Assembly (NCBI GenBank): GCA_016210115.1 | Contig: JACQUW010000159.1 | Location: 1-64,000, forward strand | Source: Deltaproteobacteria bacterium | GTDB taxonomy: Bacteria; Desulfobacterota; Binatia; UBA9968 | Reading direction: 5' to 3' | Length of the DNA stretch: 64,000 nucleotides | In this document: in pieces, positions 33,749-42,799 of the stretch | How the letters are laid out: every line of letters starts with the position of its first letter | How positions within the stretch are numbered: position 1 is the first letter of the stretch | Translations under genes and position numbers: made by a program | Notes under the pieces: model-generated | What the model was told of the DNA's origin: nothing | The model's input: only the letters and a program-made list of their open reading frames with translations | Database searches by the model: none

Positions 33749-35047
33749 CTAGACAGAAGTCCATAGTCCCTTCCAGTCCCGTTCCAGCATCGGACAGCGG
33801 TCACATAGATTGTACCTGGCATGACAATAAGTCAGTTGGCAGCCGACCCGCCGTCCCAAAAGAGCCAGGGTAATCCGGTCGAGACGCTGCGTACCGCGCC
33901 CTTTTATCAGCACAACGTCTCCCGGTCCTAGGTCGGACTGCAGTGCCTCTGCCGCCTTGCGAAAACTTTTGCCGGTATTAACCAGAGACTCCAATGAAAG
34001 CCCTGCACGCCGTGCGGCCGCCCTGCCAACCCTGAGATTTTTTCCAGTAGTGAGAAAGATCGCTCGATAAGCAATCCGGCCAATCCGCTCACCAAGGCGG
34101 CAATAGATAACATGTTGCCTGCCGACCGGCTCAGATACATCGCCAAGCACAACGAACCGTCTCCTCGCAGGAATTTGCTCCAGAACGTCCAGCGCAGCGT
34201 CGATGGTCTCCTCTGGTGACTTAAAATCGTCGCGCAGGATGATCGCTCCATTGGGAAGATGCACAGGCTCCAGCCGGCCCGGAGTAGGCTCCACCTCCTC
34301 AAGCGCCGAAATGACCTGAGCAAGCGAGAATCCCTCGCTAAGCGCCACCGCCGCCAAAATAGGGTACACCATCGGCCGCCCGACCAGCCGAACGTGAACG
34401 GACCGCGCCCCGATAGGGGTGTGAAGGGTAAACCGGGTTCCGTGCGGCCAGTCAAGTTTCATGTCCGTCGCCCGAAAATTACTTCCTTCGTCAAAGCCGA
34501 AGGTCACAACCCGAGCCCGGGTCTCCCCCGCCATCCACCGCACATTCGGGTCGTCCCCATTGAGCACGGCCAAACCGGAAGCAGACAAAGCCCGCACCAT
34601 TACCGCTTTTTCATGTCGCGTCACATCGAGATTCTTGAAAGTCCGGTTGTGTTCGCTCCCAATCGAAGTGACCACCGCAACATCCGGCCGAACTGCCCCC
34701 GCATATCTTGCCATCTGCCCCGGTCCATCGATCCCCACCTCCATCACGGCATGTTTCTGTCCAGGACGAGCGCGAAAGAGCGCCTGTCCGACCCACACCT
34801 TAGAGTTAAGCCCTATGAGTCGATGGGGAGTTCTTCCCAAGGCGAAACTAACAGCCCGGGCGGTGGTCGTCTTCCCGAACGATCCCACCACAGCGATCAC
34901 GCGCGTGGAGCGCAAGAGTGTCTTGCGGTAGAGACCGCCTAAATTGCACAGGACGGGCCAAAGCAAATTTTCCGCTTCGGCCAATGCCTGACGTCGCCCC
35001 AATGAAGTAGAGATCAGGGCGGGTGAAATGCTCAACCTATAGGGCAA
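33749..35047 (-). CDS. MurF-like amide ligase A with C-terminal Cys4 motif
   Basis: 432 residues from a TTG start at 35047. That start reproduces exactly the spacing of the two ATG-started paralogues (LPYRL ... SLGRRQ at 16-20 ... Walker A VGSFGKTTT at 54-62), and GGAG lies 8 bases upstream. The central Mur-ligase domain shows EVGIDGPGQMARYA, TSIGSEHNR and NGDDPNVRWM; the C-terminal domain DDFKSPEETIDAALDVL and PGDVVLIKGR. The N-terminal UDP-sugar domain of real MurF is absent. Cys403, 408, 415 and 418 form C-x4-C-x6-C-x2-C followed by PMLERDWKGLW. Predicted to make an amide bond via an acyl phosphate; substrates unknown. Confidence 0.85.
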   Translation of the reverse strand: MPYRLSISPALISTSLGRRQALAEAENLLWPVLCNLGGLYRKTLLRSTRVIAVVGSFGKTTTARAVSFALGRTPHRLIGLNSKVWVGQALFRARPGQKHAVMEVGIDGPGQMARYAGAVRPDVAVVTSIGSEHNRTFKNLDVTRHEKAVMVRALSASGLAVLNGDDPNVRWMAGETRARVVTFGFDEGSNFRATDMKLDWPHGTRFTLHTPIGARSVHVRLVGRPMVYPILAAVALSEGFSLAQVISALEEVEPTPGRLEPVHLPNGAIILRDDFKSPEETIDAALDVLEQIPARRRFVVLGDVSEPVGRQHVIYCRLGERIGRIAYRAIFLTTGKNLRVGRAAARRAGLSLESLVNTGKSFRKAAEALQSDLGPGDVVLIKGRGTQRLDRITLALLGRRVGCQLTYCHARYNLCDRCPMLERDWKGLWTSV

Positions 35048-35319
35048 AACACTGTCTCCGAGCCGCTGAGAATGTCTTACGGATAATATCACGGCTGAGA
35101 ATGCTGCTCCAGAACAGGAGACGCTCTCTACGCATTGGGCAGGAATACTCATTAGCGTCAACGATCACCCTTGACGATGAAAACCATCACCTGAGCCAGA
35201 AGCCAACGCCGACGGCGAGAGAGAGGGTCGCAGATGTCCGATGAGAGAAGTTAATGATAATCCTTTATAACAGATCCGTGAACTGCTAAATAAATAAATG
35301 CGCGGAAGGAATTTGCGCC

Positions 35320-36705
35320 GTGTCTAGCTGGCTCTTCCCCCGTATCGTCCTCCCGCTTTACGAACACCTGACAGGCAGGCGCCTCTGGACGGGGTTCCGC
35401 GACCTTATGGAGCTTCAGTGGCGGAGCGCAGAAGAGCTGGAGGAGCGGGCCCTCAAGAAGCTCCAGCCTCTTTTAATTCACGCCGCCACACACGTGCCGT
35501 ACTACCGCGAGCTCTTTAAGCTCGCGGCGATTTCGCCTGGCGAGATCCGAACGGCGGCCGATCTCGCGCATATCCCGATTACGACGAAGGCCGACCTGCG
35601 CAAGAATTTTCCGACTAGAACCACCGCGGAAAATATCCCTCGAACCCGGCGATGGAAGAGTAGGACTTCCGGATCCACCGGGCTCCCGTTCGAGTTCTAC
35701 GAGGATCGTGCGAGCATAGGTCCGAGTCTGGCCTCTTACCTCTTTTTCAGGCAGTGGGCGGGTGTTCCTATCGGCGATTCAATGATCTATGTCGGATCAG
35801 TGGACCAGTTTGGACCCACTGGCGTCCGTTCGTCGAGATTCATGCACGCGGCCCGGAGAATCTTCCTTGGAGAAAGGATTGTAAATCTCTTGGGTGATGA
35901 GGTCTCAACGAAACACCTTTTGGCTAAGATAGCGTATCTCCCGATCCGCCGCCCGTATTTTGTCTGGGGAGCTCCCTCCTATATTGCCAGCCTCGCGACA
36001 CAGATCATCGAGGACGATATCAAACTTCCAATCTATCCCAAAGCTATCATTTGCTTTGCCGAAACTCTCACGCCGACAAATTTGGAAATCATCGAACGGG
36101 CCTTCAGATGTCGTGTCGTTAACCACTACTCATGCTTTGAGATCCCTCACATGGCGCAAACATGCCCCGATCACGCGGCAGTATTTCATATCAATAGTGA
36201 GCTCGTCGTCATTCGGGTGGTCCGGGAGGATGGCAGCTCTGCGATCCCCGGTGAGCGGGGCCGCACCGTGATCACGGATCTTTCAAACTATGTGATGCCA
36301 TTTGTCAACTACGATCTTGGCGACTTTGCTGTGCAGGGTTCGCCGTGCCCCTGCGGTCGAGGTTTTCCAACCTTGCAAGGAATCGAGGGCCGGACAACGG
36401 AAAGCATCCAAACTCCGTCTGGAACGATAATCTCCGGCGCCGCTTTAGGCCGGTTCCTCCTGCCCTACTGCCTTTCTACCGGATATATCTGGGAATATCA
36501 GGCCGTGCAGATCACAGATCACAGAGTGGTCCTTCGAGTGGTGCCCGCTGCCAATTTCAGCCGGAACGTAACGCAAAAATTAGAGCGCGAGCTGGAACGC
36601 TTTTTGGGGCCGGGTCTCAGCGTGCAGGTCGAAATCGCGGACCGTATTCCGCCGGAGCCTTCGGGCAAGCGCCTCATTATCAAATCATGCCTGAACAAAA
36701 GCTGA
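35320..36705 (+). CDS. CapK/PaaK-like adenylate-forming enzyme
   Basis: 461 residues from GTG 35320, with GGAAGGA 9 bases upstream. It has HVPYYRELF, the P-loop SGSTGLPFEF, HYSCFEIPHMAQTCPDH, a CPCGRGFPT cysteine cluster and a GRTTES hinge, all as in the PaaK/CapK branch of the ANL superfamily. CapK-type members occur in capsule and exopolysaccharide clusters rather than in CoA catabolism. It lies head-to-head with ligase A and is followed by a terminator-like hairpin. It probably activates a carboxylate for transfer in the same pathway as the MurF-like ligases. Confidence 0.85.
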   Translation: MSSWLFPRIVLPLYEHLTGRRLWTGFRDLMELQWRSAEELEERALKKLQPLLIHAATHVPYYRELFKLAAISPGEIRTAADLAHIPITTKADLRKNFPTRTTAENIPRTRRWKSRTSGSTGLPFEFYEDRASIGPSLASYLFFRQWAGVPIGDSMIYVGSVDQFGPTGVRSSRFMHAARRIFLGERIVNLLGDEVSTKHLLAKIAYLPIRRPYFVWGAPSYIASLATQIIEDDIKLPIYPKAIICFAETLTPTNLEIIERAFRCRVVNHYSCFEIPHMAQTCPDHAAVFHINSELVVIRVVREDGSSAIPGERGRTVITDLSNYVMPFVNYDLGDFAVQGSPCPCGRGFPTLQGIEGRTTESIQTPSGTIISGAALGRFLLPYCLSTGYIWEYQAVQITDHRVVLRVVPAANFSRNVTQKLERELERFLGPGLSVQVEIADRIPPEPSGKRLIIKSCLNKS

Positions 36706-36706
36706 C

Positions 36707-36737
36707 GGAGGTTCTTACATTCCAAAAGGGAACCTCC
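36707..36737 (+). terminator. Hairpin after the CapK-like gene
   Basis: GGAGGTTC (36707-36714) and GAACCTCC (36730-36737) are perfectly complementary, two bases after the stop codon. The following bases are only moderately T-rich. Confidence 0.6.
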
Positions 36738-36835
36738 TGTCGTTCATATTTAGGATCCAGCGATTGCAAGGAGCTGTCGGATGCAGATTCACGGAATGGC
36801 TGGGGCGCCGCATTACCCAAGCAGCGGCGTCGTAG
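36738..36835 (+). pseudogene. Remnant of a second GNAT-like gene
   Basis: Translation here gives SFIFRIQRLQGAVG, matching CLIFRIRELQRAVG of the gene at 32901, and the DNA word TTTAGGATCC is shared. Homology then fades and the frame stops at a TAG. As in the intact copy, the fragment lies against the 3' end of a minus-strand MurF-like ligase. The rest of the gene (roughly 0.6 kb) is missing, so this is a deletion remnant of a duplicated GNAT-ligase unit. Confidence 0.65.
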
Positions 36836-38159
36836 GTGTAGTCAATGACGACTCCTGCACCAATTTCCAAAGTCCCTGCCAGTTCTTCTCGATCATCGGA
36901 CAGCGATCACATAAATTGTAGCGAGCACAGCAGTAGACGAGCTCGCAGCGGACCGTCCGCCCCATGAGTGCCAGCGCAACACGCTCCAGACGTTGCGTAT
37001 TCCGCCCTTTGATCAGCACAACGTCGCCGGGCCCAAGGTCCGACTGCACAGCCTCTACCGCCTTGCGAAAATTCTTTCCCGCACTAATCACAGAAGCCAA
37101 TGAAAGCCCCGCCGTCCGTGCGCCTGCCCTGGCAACTCTGAGATTTTTTCCACTCGTTAGAAAGATCGCTCGAGAGGCAACTTGACCAATGCGCTCCCCG
37201 AGACGGCGATAGATGACATGTTGCCGGCCGACCGGCTCCGATATGTCACCCATCACCACAATCCGTCTCCTCGCGGGAATTTGGTTCAAAACGTCCAGCG
37301 CCGCGTGGATTGCCTCCTCTGGCGACTTGTAGTCATCGCGCAACAGAATGGCGCCATTAGTAAGATGTACAGGCTGCAGCCGGCCCTGCGTCGGCTCCAT
37401 CGCCTCAAGCGCAGCAATAACCGCATCAAGCGGGAAGCCTTCATTGAGAGCAACCGCAACCGCCGCCAAAGTTGCGTAGACTCCCGGGCGCCCAATCAGC
37501 CGAACGCAAATGTCGTGGAAACCCATAGGGGTGAGAAGACGGAACCGAGTTCCGCGCGGCCATTCCAACTTCATGGCAGTCGCCCGGATGTCATTAGCCT
37601 CGCCAAAACCAAAAGTCACGACCCTTGCCCGTGTCTGGCCTGCCATCCAGAGGACGTTCGAGTCGTCGCCATTAAGCACAGCTAAACCTGAGACGGGTAG
37701 AATCCGGACCATCTCCGCCTTTTCATTCCGAGTCACCTCAAGGCTGCCAAGACTGCGGTTGTGGTCGCTCCCCACTGCGGTCACCACAGCGATGTCGGGG
37801 CGGACGGCATGCGCATATCTCGCCATCTGACCAGGTCCAGTGATTGGCACTTCGACCACCGAATGCCGCTGACGAGGACGCGGCCGAAAAATGGTCGCAC
37901 AAAGCCACACTCGAACGTGAAGGATCACGCCGGGGTTAGGCGCTTCTCCGAGAGCGGAAAGTACGGCGCGAGCGGTGGTAGTCTTGCCAAAGGAACCCAC
38001 CACAGCGACAACTCGCGTGGAGCGTAAGATGGTTCTCCGATAAAGATTCGCCAAACGGCACAGAAGCGGCCAAACTGCCACTTCTACCTTCCCGATTAAC
38101 TCACGCCGGCCCAACGGAGTTAAAGCCAGCGCAGGTAGGCTCCGGAGCTTATAGGGCAA
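36813..38159 (-). CDS. MurF-like amide ligase B with C-terminal Cys4 motif
   Basis: 448 residues from a TTG start at 38159, with residue spacing identical to its paralogues (LPYKL, PLGRRE at 15-20, VGSFGKTTT at 54-62). Same domain plan and motifs as copy A. The MurF hallmark E-x-G is EVPITGPGQMARYA here, with Pro for Gly. Cys405, 410, 417 and 420 form the conserved motif, with an extra Cys411. The C-terminus is about 14 residues longer (VQESSLTTPTTPLLG) and runs into the GNAT remnant, consistent with a deletion having moved its stop codon. Confidence 0.83.
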   Translation of the reverse strand: MPYKLRSLPALALTPLGRRELIGKVEVAVWPLLCRLANLYRRTILRSTRVVAVVGSFGKTTTARAVLSALGEAPNPGVILHVRVWLCATIFRPRPRQRHSVVEVPITGPGQMARYAHAVRPDIAVVTAVGSDHNRSLGSLEVTRNEKAEMVRILPVSGLAVLNGDDSNVLWMAGQTRARVVTFGFGEANDIRATAMKLEWPRGTRFRLLTPMGFHDICVRLIGRPGVYATLAAVAVALNEGFPLDAVIAALEAMEPTQGRLQPVHLTNGAILLRDDYKSPEEAIHAALDVLNQIPARRRIVVMGDISEPVGRQHVIYRRLGERIGQVASRAIFLTSGKNLRVARAGARTAGLSLASVISAGKNFRKAVEAVQSDLGPGDVVLIKGRNTQRLERVALALMGRTVRCELVYCCARYNLCDRCPMIEKNWQGLWKLVQESSLTTPTTPLLG

Positions 38160-38244
38160 AATACACCCCCGTGCATCCCCGCACTGCAAGGCAATGCTTC
38201 ACCCTGTTCTGCTTACCAGCGGGATGCTTCATACAGTTGCGCTA

Positions 38245-39549
38245 TCATCCTCTCACCCACAACCCTTTCCAGTCCCGGTCCAACATTGGACACCGAGCGC
38301 ATTGAGTTAATCGAGCATTACAGTAAGTCAGCTTGCATCGGACCGTCCGCCCCATGAGCGCCAGGGCGACTCGTTCGAGACGTTGCGTCTGACGGCCTTT
38401 GATCAGCACAACGTCCCCGGCGCCAAGGTCGGAAGGTAGGGCTTCCACCGCCTTGCGCACGCTTCGTTCTGCTTTGATCATTGCGTCGGAAGGAAGCCCT
38501 CCTTGCCTCGCTCCCGCCATACACGCGCTGAGGTTGTCTCCAGACATCACAAAGATCGCCTGAGAAGCGGCGCCTGCCAGCCGCTCGCCGACGCGGCGAT
38601 AGACGGCGCGTCTCCTGCCGGCCGGTTCCGACACGTCACCCAATACCAAAATGCGCCGCTTACCACGGATGTCGGCGAGGACATCGAGCGCCGCTTCGAT
38701 GGTTTCAAGCGACGCCGTGAAATCATCCCGCAACAGGATCGCGCCGCTCGGGAGGAACACGGGCTGCAAACGGCCCGGTGTGGGATCGAGTCCTTCCAAC
38801 GGGGAGATTGCTTCGTCCAGGGGAATATTCTCATTCAGCGCAACGGCCACTGCAGCCAAGATCGCATAGATTCCCGGTAAGCCAATCAGCCGAACATGAA
38901 CCGCTCTCTTGCCCGCAGGCGTGTGAAGAGTGAACCTGGTCCCATGAGGCCACTCAAGCGCTACGTCGGTCGCGCGGAATTCGCTTGTATCGCTCAAACC
39001 GAACGTAACCACTCTCGCTTTGGTTGCGCCTGTCATCCACCGAACGTTCGGATCATCCCCATTGAGCACCGCCAAACCGGACGCGGGTAAAATACGCACC
39101 ATCTCCGCCTTTTCGGTCCGAGTGACCTCCAGATTCGGAAGGCTCCGATTGTGTTCGCTGCCCACAGAGGTCACTACGGTAATGTCCGGCCGGATGGTGC
39201 GTGCACGTTTGGCCATCTGACCCGGACCGTCGATTCCGACCTCGATCACGGCGTTGCACTGCCCCGGACGAATACGGAAGATCGATGCAGCTACCCACGC
39301 CACCGAGTTCAAATTCAGGCGCCGGTGGGGTATTCCTCCAAGGGCCGAAACGACAGCACGCGCCGTTGTGCTTTTGCCATGCGAGCCCACTACGGCCACG
39401 ATCCGCGAAGACCGCAGGATTGTCCACCGATAGAGACCCGCCGCCCCGCAGAGAAACAACCCGATATGATCGCCGGCGACGGCAAGCAACTGGCGCCGTC
39501 CCAGTGACGTCCCGATGCAAGCGAGGAGAAGCCGAAGCTTATACGGCAT
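38245..39549 (-). CDS. MurF-like amide ligase C with C-terminal Cys4 motif
   Basis: 434 residues, ATG start. Walker A is VGSHGKSTT (54-62), slightly different from the VGSFGKTTT of the others. It keeps EVGIDGPGQMAKRA, TSVGSEHNR, NGDDPNVRWM and the C-terminal GDVVLIKGRQTQRLERVALALMG ending. Cys405, 410, 417 and 420 form the terminal motif. It lies between copies B and D on the same strand with short gaps (about 85 and 23 bases), so B, C and D form one operon. Confidence 0.87.
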   Translation of the reverse strand: MPYKLRLLLACIGTSLGRRQLLAVAGDHIGLFLCGAAGLYRWTILRSSRIVAVVGSHGKSTTARAVVSALGGIPHRRLNLNSVAWVAASIFRIRPGQCNAVIEVGIDGPGQMAKRARTIRPDITVVTSVGSEHNRSLPNLEVTRTEKAEMVRILPASGLAVLNGDDPNVRWMTGATKARVVTFGLSDTSEFRATDVALEWPHGTRFTLHTPAGKRAVHVRLIGLPGIYAILAAVAVALNENIPLDEAISPLEGLDPTPGRLQPVFLPSGAILLRDDFTASLETIEAALDVLADIRGKRRILVLGDVSEPAGRRRAVYRRVGERLAGAASQAIFVMSGDNLSACMAGARQGGLPSDAMIKAERSVRKAVEALPSDLGAGDVVLIKGRQTQRLERVALALMGRTVRCKLTYCNARLTQCARCPMLDRDWKGLWVRG

Positions 39550-39572
39550 AGAAATCTACAAGCGGACCCATA

Positions 39573-40874
39573 TCAAACCGTAACCCGCATTCCGTTCCAA
39601 CCTCTTTCCAACATAGGACACTGATCACAGCGCTCCACCTTGGCGCCGCAGTGCTTCAACTCACAACGCACATTTCTCCCCATGAGCATAAGGGCCAGCC
39701 GCTCGAGACGCTGCGTATCCCGGCCCTTGATCAGCACAACATCGCCTGGCCCGAGGTCGGACTCCAGCGCCTCGATGGCCTTGCGCATGCTTCCCTGCGC
39801 GTCAACCAGTGCCTCGGTCGCGAGTCCTCCAAGCCTTGCCCCAGCTCTGTAGAACCGGACGTTGCTTCCTGTGAAAACAATCGCCCTTGACGCCACCTCT
39901 GCAATGCGCTGACCAAGGCGGCGATAGATGGTATTCTGAGGGCCTGGGGGCTCCATCACGTCACCGAGCACCACGATCCGCCTGCGAGCGGGGATCTGCT
40001 CCAAAATGTCGAGCGCCGCGTCGATGGTTTCCAACGGCGACTTGAATTCATCGCGTAAAAGGATCGCGCCATTGGAGAGGCGTACCGGCTGGAGGCGACC
40101 GGGGGTAGGGTCCAAGGCTTCGAGCGCCGCAAGAAAGTCATCGAGCGAAAAATTCTCATTTAGGGCAACGGCAACCGCTGCAAGAATTGGATAGACCATC
40201 GTCCGACCAATCAAACGGACGCGGAGGGAGCGCTTTTCTGTCGCCGTATGTAGCGTGAAACGGGTTCCGTCCGGCCAGTCTAATCTGACGTTCGTGGCCC
40301 TGACGTCGTTTCTCTCGCCAAACCCGAAGGTGATGACCCGCGCTCGGGTTTGTTCCGCCATCCATCGAACGTTCGGGTCATCACCATTGAGCACGGCCCA
40401 GCCTGAGCTGGAAAGAACACGCACCATCTCTACCTTTTCGGCCCGCGTCGCCTCGAGACTCCCGAGTCTTCGGTTGTGTTCGCTGCCGATGGATGTGACC
40501 ACGGCAACATCGGGTCGAAGGGTCCTTGCGTACTCGGTCATTTGTCCCCGGTCGTTTATACCGACCTCGATGACACCATAGGCCTGGCCCGGGCGAACTG
40601 AGAAGATAGATCGAGCCACCCAGCCTCCGCTGTTGTAGGGCATGTGTTCAGGGGCTGTTCCTCCGAGAGCAGAAATGACGGCACGGGCGGTTGTAGTCTT
40701 GCCGAAGGAGCCGACCACCACGACGATGCGGGATTTCCGCAAAACGGTCGTGCGATATAGATGGGCAATACCATAGAGAAAAGGCCCGGCGCGATGCCAG
40801 GCGGCATAGCGCAACTGGAGCCGCCCAAGCGGAGTCCGAAAAAGGCTCGGCACGTCGAATAATCTATAACGCAT
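39573..40874 (-). CDS. MurF-like amide ligase D with C-terminal Cys4 motif
   Basis: 433 residues, ATG start. Walker A VGSFGKTTT at 54-62, EVGINDRGQMTEYA, TSIGSEHNR, NGDDPNVRWM, and DEFKSPLETIDAALDIL where the others have DDFKSP or similar. Terminal cysteines are 404, 409, 416 and 419 (CELKHC ... CDQCPMLERGW). It is the most divergent at the C-terminus. First of the three-ligase operon; 75 bases after the stop of the LuxE/CapK-like gene, which would be transcribed before it. Confidence 0.87.
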   Translation of the reverse strand: MRYRLFDVPSLFRTPLGRLQLRYAAWHRAGPFLYGIAHLYRTTVLRKSRIVVVVGSFGKTTTARAVISALGGTAPEHMPYNSGGWVARSIFSVRPGQAYGVIEVGINDRGQMTEYARTLRPDVAVVTSIGSEHNRRLGSLEATRAEKVEMVRVLSSSGWAVLNGDDPNVRWMAEQTRARVITFGFGERNDVRATNVRLDWPDGTRFTLHTATEKRSLRVRLIGRTMVYPILAAVAVALNENFSLDDFLAALEALDPTPGRLQPVRLSNGAILLRDEFKSPLETIDAALDILEQIPARRRIVVLGDVMEPPGPQNTIYRRLGQRIAEVASRAIVFTGSNVRFYRAGARLGGLATEALVDAQGSMRKAIEALESDLGPGDVVLIKGRDTQRLERLALMLMGRNVRCELKHCGAKVERCDQCPMLERGWNGMRVTV

Positions 40875-40949
40875 GCGCTGGGCCGGTTACACTGCTGCTG
40901 CAATTCTCTCCCGCTCGTGGCTCTCCGTAATCATGCGTGCTCGTTCCTT

Positions 40950-42587
40950 CTACTCAGAGGGCCGCGAGAGGTACAGATGGAGAATCTTGCCGGATGCCGT
41001 GGTCTGCGGCGCGCGCCGCTCCAGCTTGACGAATTTAGCGTCTCTCCACAACATTCCCATGAGCTTTTCTGCCCCCGATCCAATACTGATCGCCGACAGA
41101 AATGCCTGGATGACCAGAGCTTCATTCATCGGACCGAGTTTGGGATGAACCAGTAGTCTCAACCGAGGACTGCCATCCTCCGCCTGCTCTTCCACAAGCT
41201 GGTAGTCCGTGGGCGCCCCTCCGAACCGAGCCGGCAGGATTTCTTCGAGAACTCTTATGACGTCACTGTCCAGAAAAGTCATCCCTCCGGCGGTTAGTTT
41301 TTCGTGGCTTCGGATTGTGTGTAAATGAGTCTCCCATCCGAGCCGCTCCAGCGGACAGCCACATGCTCGCCTGGTCAGGATAGCCTGATCTCCCATGGAA
41401 ACGTTCAAGAGAATAAATGGGGCTGTGGAGCGGAGCGATGACAAGAGAAGCCCGCTCCGGGGAAGGCCGCACTCCTCACCCGCTGAGCCCGCTTGAATGA
41501 GAGCATGGAGATCGTGTAGCAGATGGACTTCATCGGGAGCCTCAGGCGCGAGGCAACCCTGGCCAACAGAGCTACATTCGATAATCGCATAGCGTGGTGC
41601 CGCTTCAGCGCCGGTTCGACGTATCACAGTCAGACGCGCTTCTGTAAGCGGCTCGCCCACCACCGTGAATTGGGCACCTTCAAGGTCGATGCCGAGTTCG
41701 AGGGCTGCCTGACAAAGACGCACGGCAGAGCTGGCAAAAGCAAATAGGTGGGGAACAGCTTTGGATTTAAGGCTCGTCTGCATCCACTGAAGGATTGGAA
41801 ACGGATCATCCACAGGAACATGTTCGGGGGGCGGCAACGGCACCCTTGCCATGAGACTGGCCCATCGCATAATTCTGGCGCTCCAGCGGTAGCGTGGATG
41901 CAGTCCCTCTGCAGCCGGATTGACCTGCGAAAACCATCGAGCCGGCGGCAAGCCGAAGCTGCCGAACTCAATGAGGCGAGCGATCGCTCCGCCTCCGGGC
42001 ACTTGCCAATGAGCCTTCACCCAGCCTGCCCCTCCTCGAGCGTGCAGAGCCAAAAAAGTGTCCACAGCGCAGTCCCGGATAAAAGCTAAGTCGATCAGAA
42101 CCGGCGTCCCCTCACCCCGGCTCCCGCTTGTACTTACAGACACGTGAAACTCTGACAAAGGATTGCGAAAGCGCTCGGGATTGACAGAAAACGTGCTGCT
42201 CCCACGCACGACCGGCTTACGTCCCTTGAACTCATCCACGGTAAGATAGACGCCTTCGCGAAGCAGCCGATGCAGAGCTGCTTCTATGCCTCCTTCGCTT
42301 ACCAGTCGTTCCAGATCCCCATACTCGCATCCGGACAACTGCAGAAGTTGTCGGTATGGACTCACCGGGTTTTCGCAAATAGCCACGCGTGAAAGCGTTA
42401 AAAAATCGGCCTCTCTTTGCCCCAATCGTCGGCGCAGGCTCGCCCTCGCCTCTTCCATACTTATCCGCTGGAGCAGTAAGCGTGGCAGGAGCAAAAAAAA
42501 ACGGGCTCCGATCACTATGTCATTGAGCGGAAGACCCGAATGTAAAACCGAAAACACAACTCCCCAAAACTGCACAAAAGATCGCAA
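40950..42587 (-). CDS. LuxE/CapK-like adenylate-forming enzyme
   Basis: 545 residues, longer than CapK. The P-loop is STSGSRGEGTPV, followed by an IIECSSVGQGCLAPE segment and a RRACGCPLERLGWETH cysteine-containing stretch equivalent to the PaaK CPCG cluster. The first 45 residues include a hydrophobic patch (FFLLLPRLLLQR) that may anchor it to the membrane. It probably leads the minus-strand operon with ligases D, C and B, so acyl activation and amide ligation are likely co-expressed. Function inferred from family only. Confidence 0.75.
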   Translation of the reverse strand: MRSFVQFWGVVFSVLHSGLPLNDIVIGARFFLLLPRLLLQRISMEEARASLRRRLGQREADFLTLSRVAICENPVSPYRQLLQLSGCEYGDLERLVSEGGIEAALHRLLREGVYLTVDEFKGRKPVVRGSSTFSVNPERFRNPLSEFHVSVSTSGSRGEGTPVLIDLAFIRDCAVDTFLALHARGGAGWVKAHWQVPGGGAIARLIEFGSFGLPPARWFSQVNPAAEGLHPRYRWSARIMRWASLMARVPLPPPEHVPVDDPFPILQWMQTSLKSKAVPHLFAFASSAVRLCQAALELGIDLEGAQFTVVGEPLTEARLTVIRRTGAEAAPRYAIIECSSVGQGCLAPEAPDEVHLLHDLHALIQAGSAGEECGLPRSGLLLSSLRSTAPFILLNVSMGDQAILTRRACGCPLERLGWETHLHTIRSHEKLTAGGMTFLDSDVIRVLEEILPARFGGAPTDYQLVEEQAEDGSPRLRLLVHPKLGPMNEALVIQAFLSAISIGSGAEKLMGMLWRDAKFVKLERRAPQTTASGKILHLYLSRPSE

Positions 42588-42799
42588 AGGGCAAAGAAAC
42601 CTACTACTATTGCCGTTGAACTGTCAATTAAGGACCTTTGCGCTTCCAGGTCCTGCATGGATCTTTTGTTCCTCGCTTATGGCTCCAGGCATTTACGGAG
42701 GAACGCGCTAACGGACGTTGATCTCGCGTTGACAGGGAAAGTTTTTTTCAGATACTGTGTTTCGCGAAAGGCGGTTCAGCCGAACGCAGAGATGACGAT

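Noticed and set aside
33749-40874. Peptidoglycan MurF genes
   Set aside because: Four copies, no UDP-MurNAc-binding N-terminal domain, no mur, fts or ddl neighbours, and an added Cys4 tail argue against a role in standard peptidoglycan synthesis.
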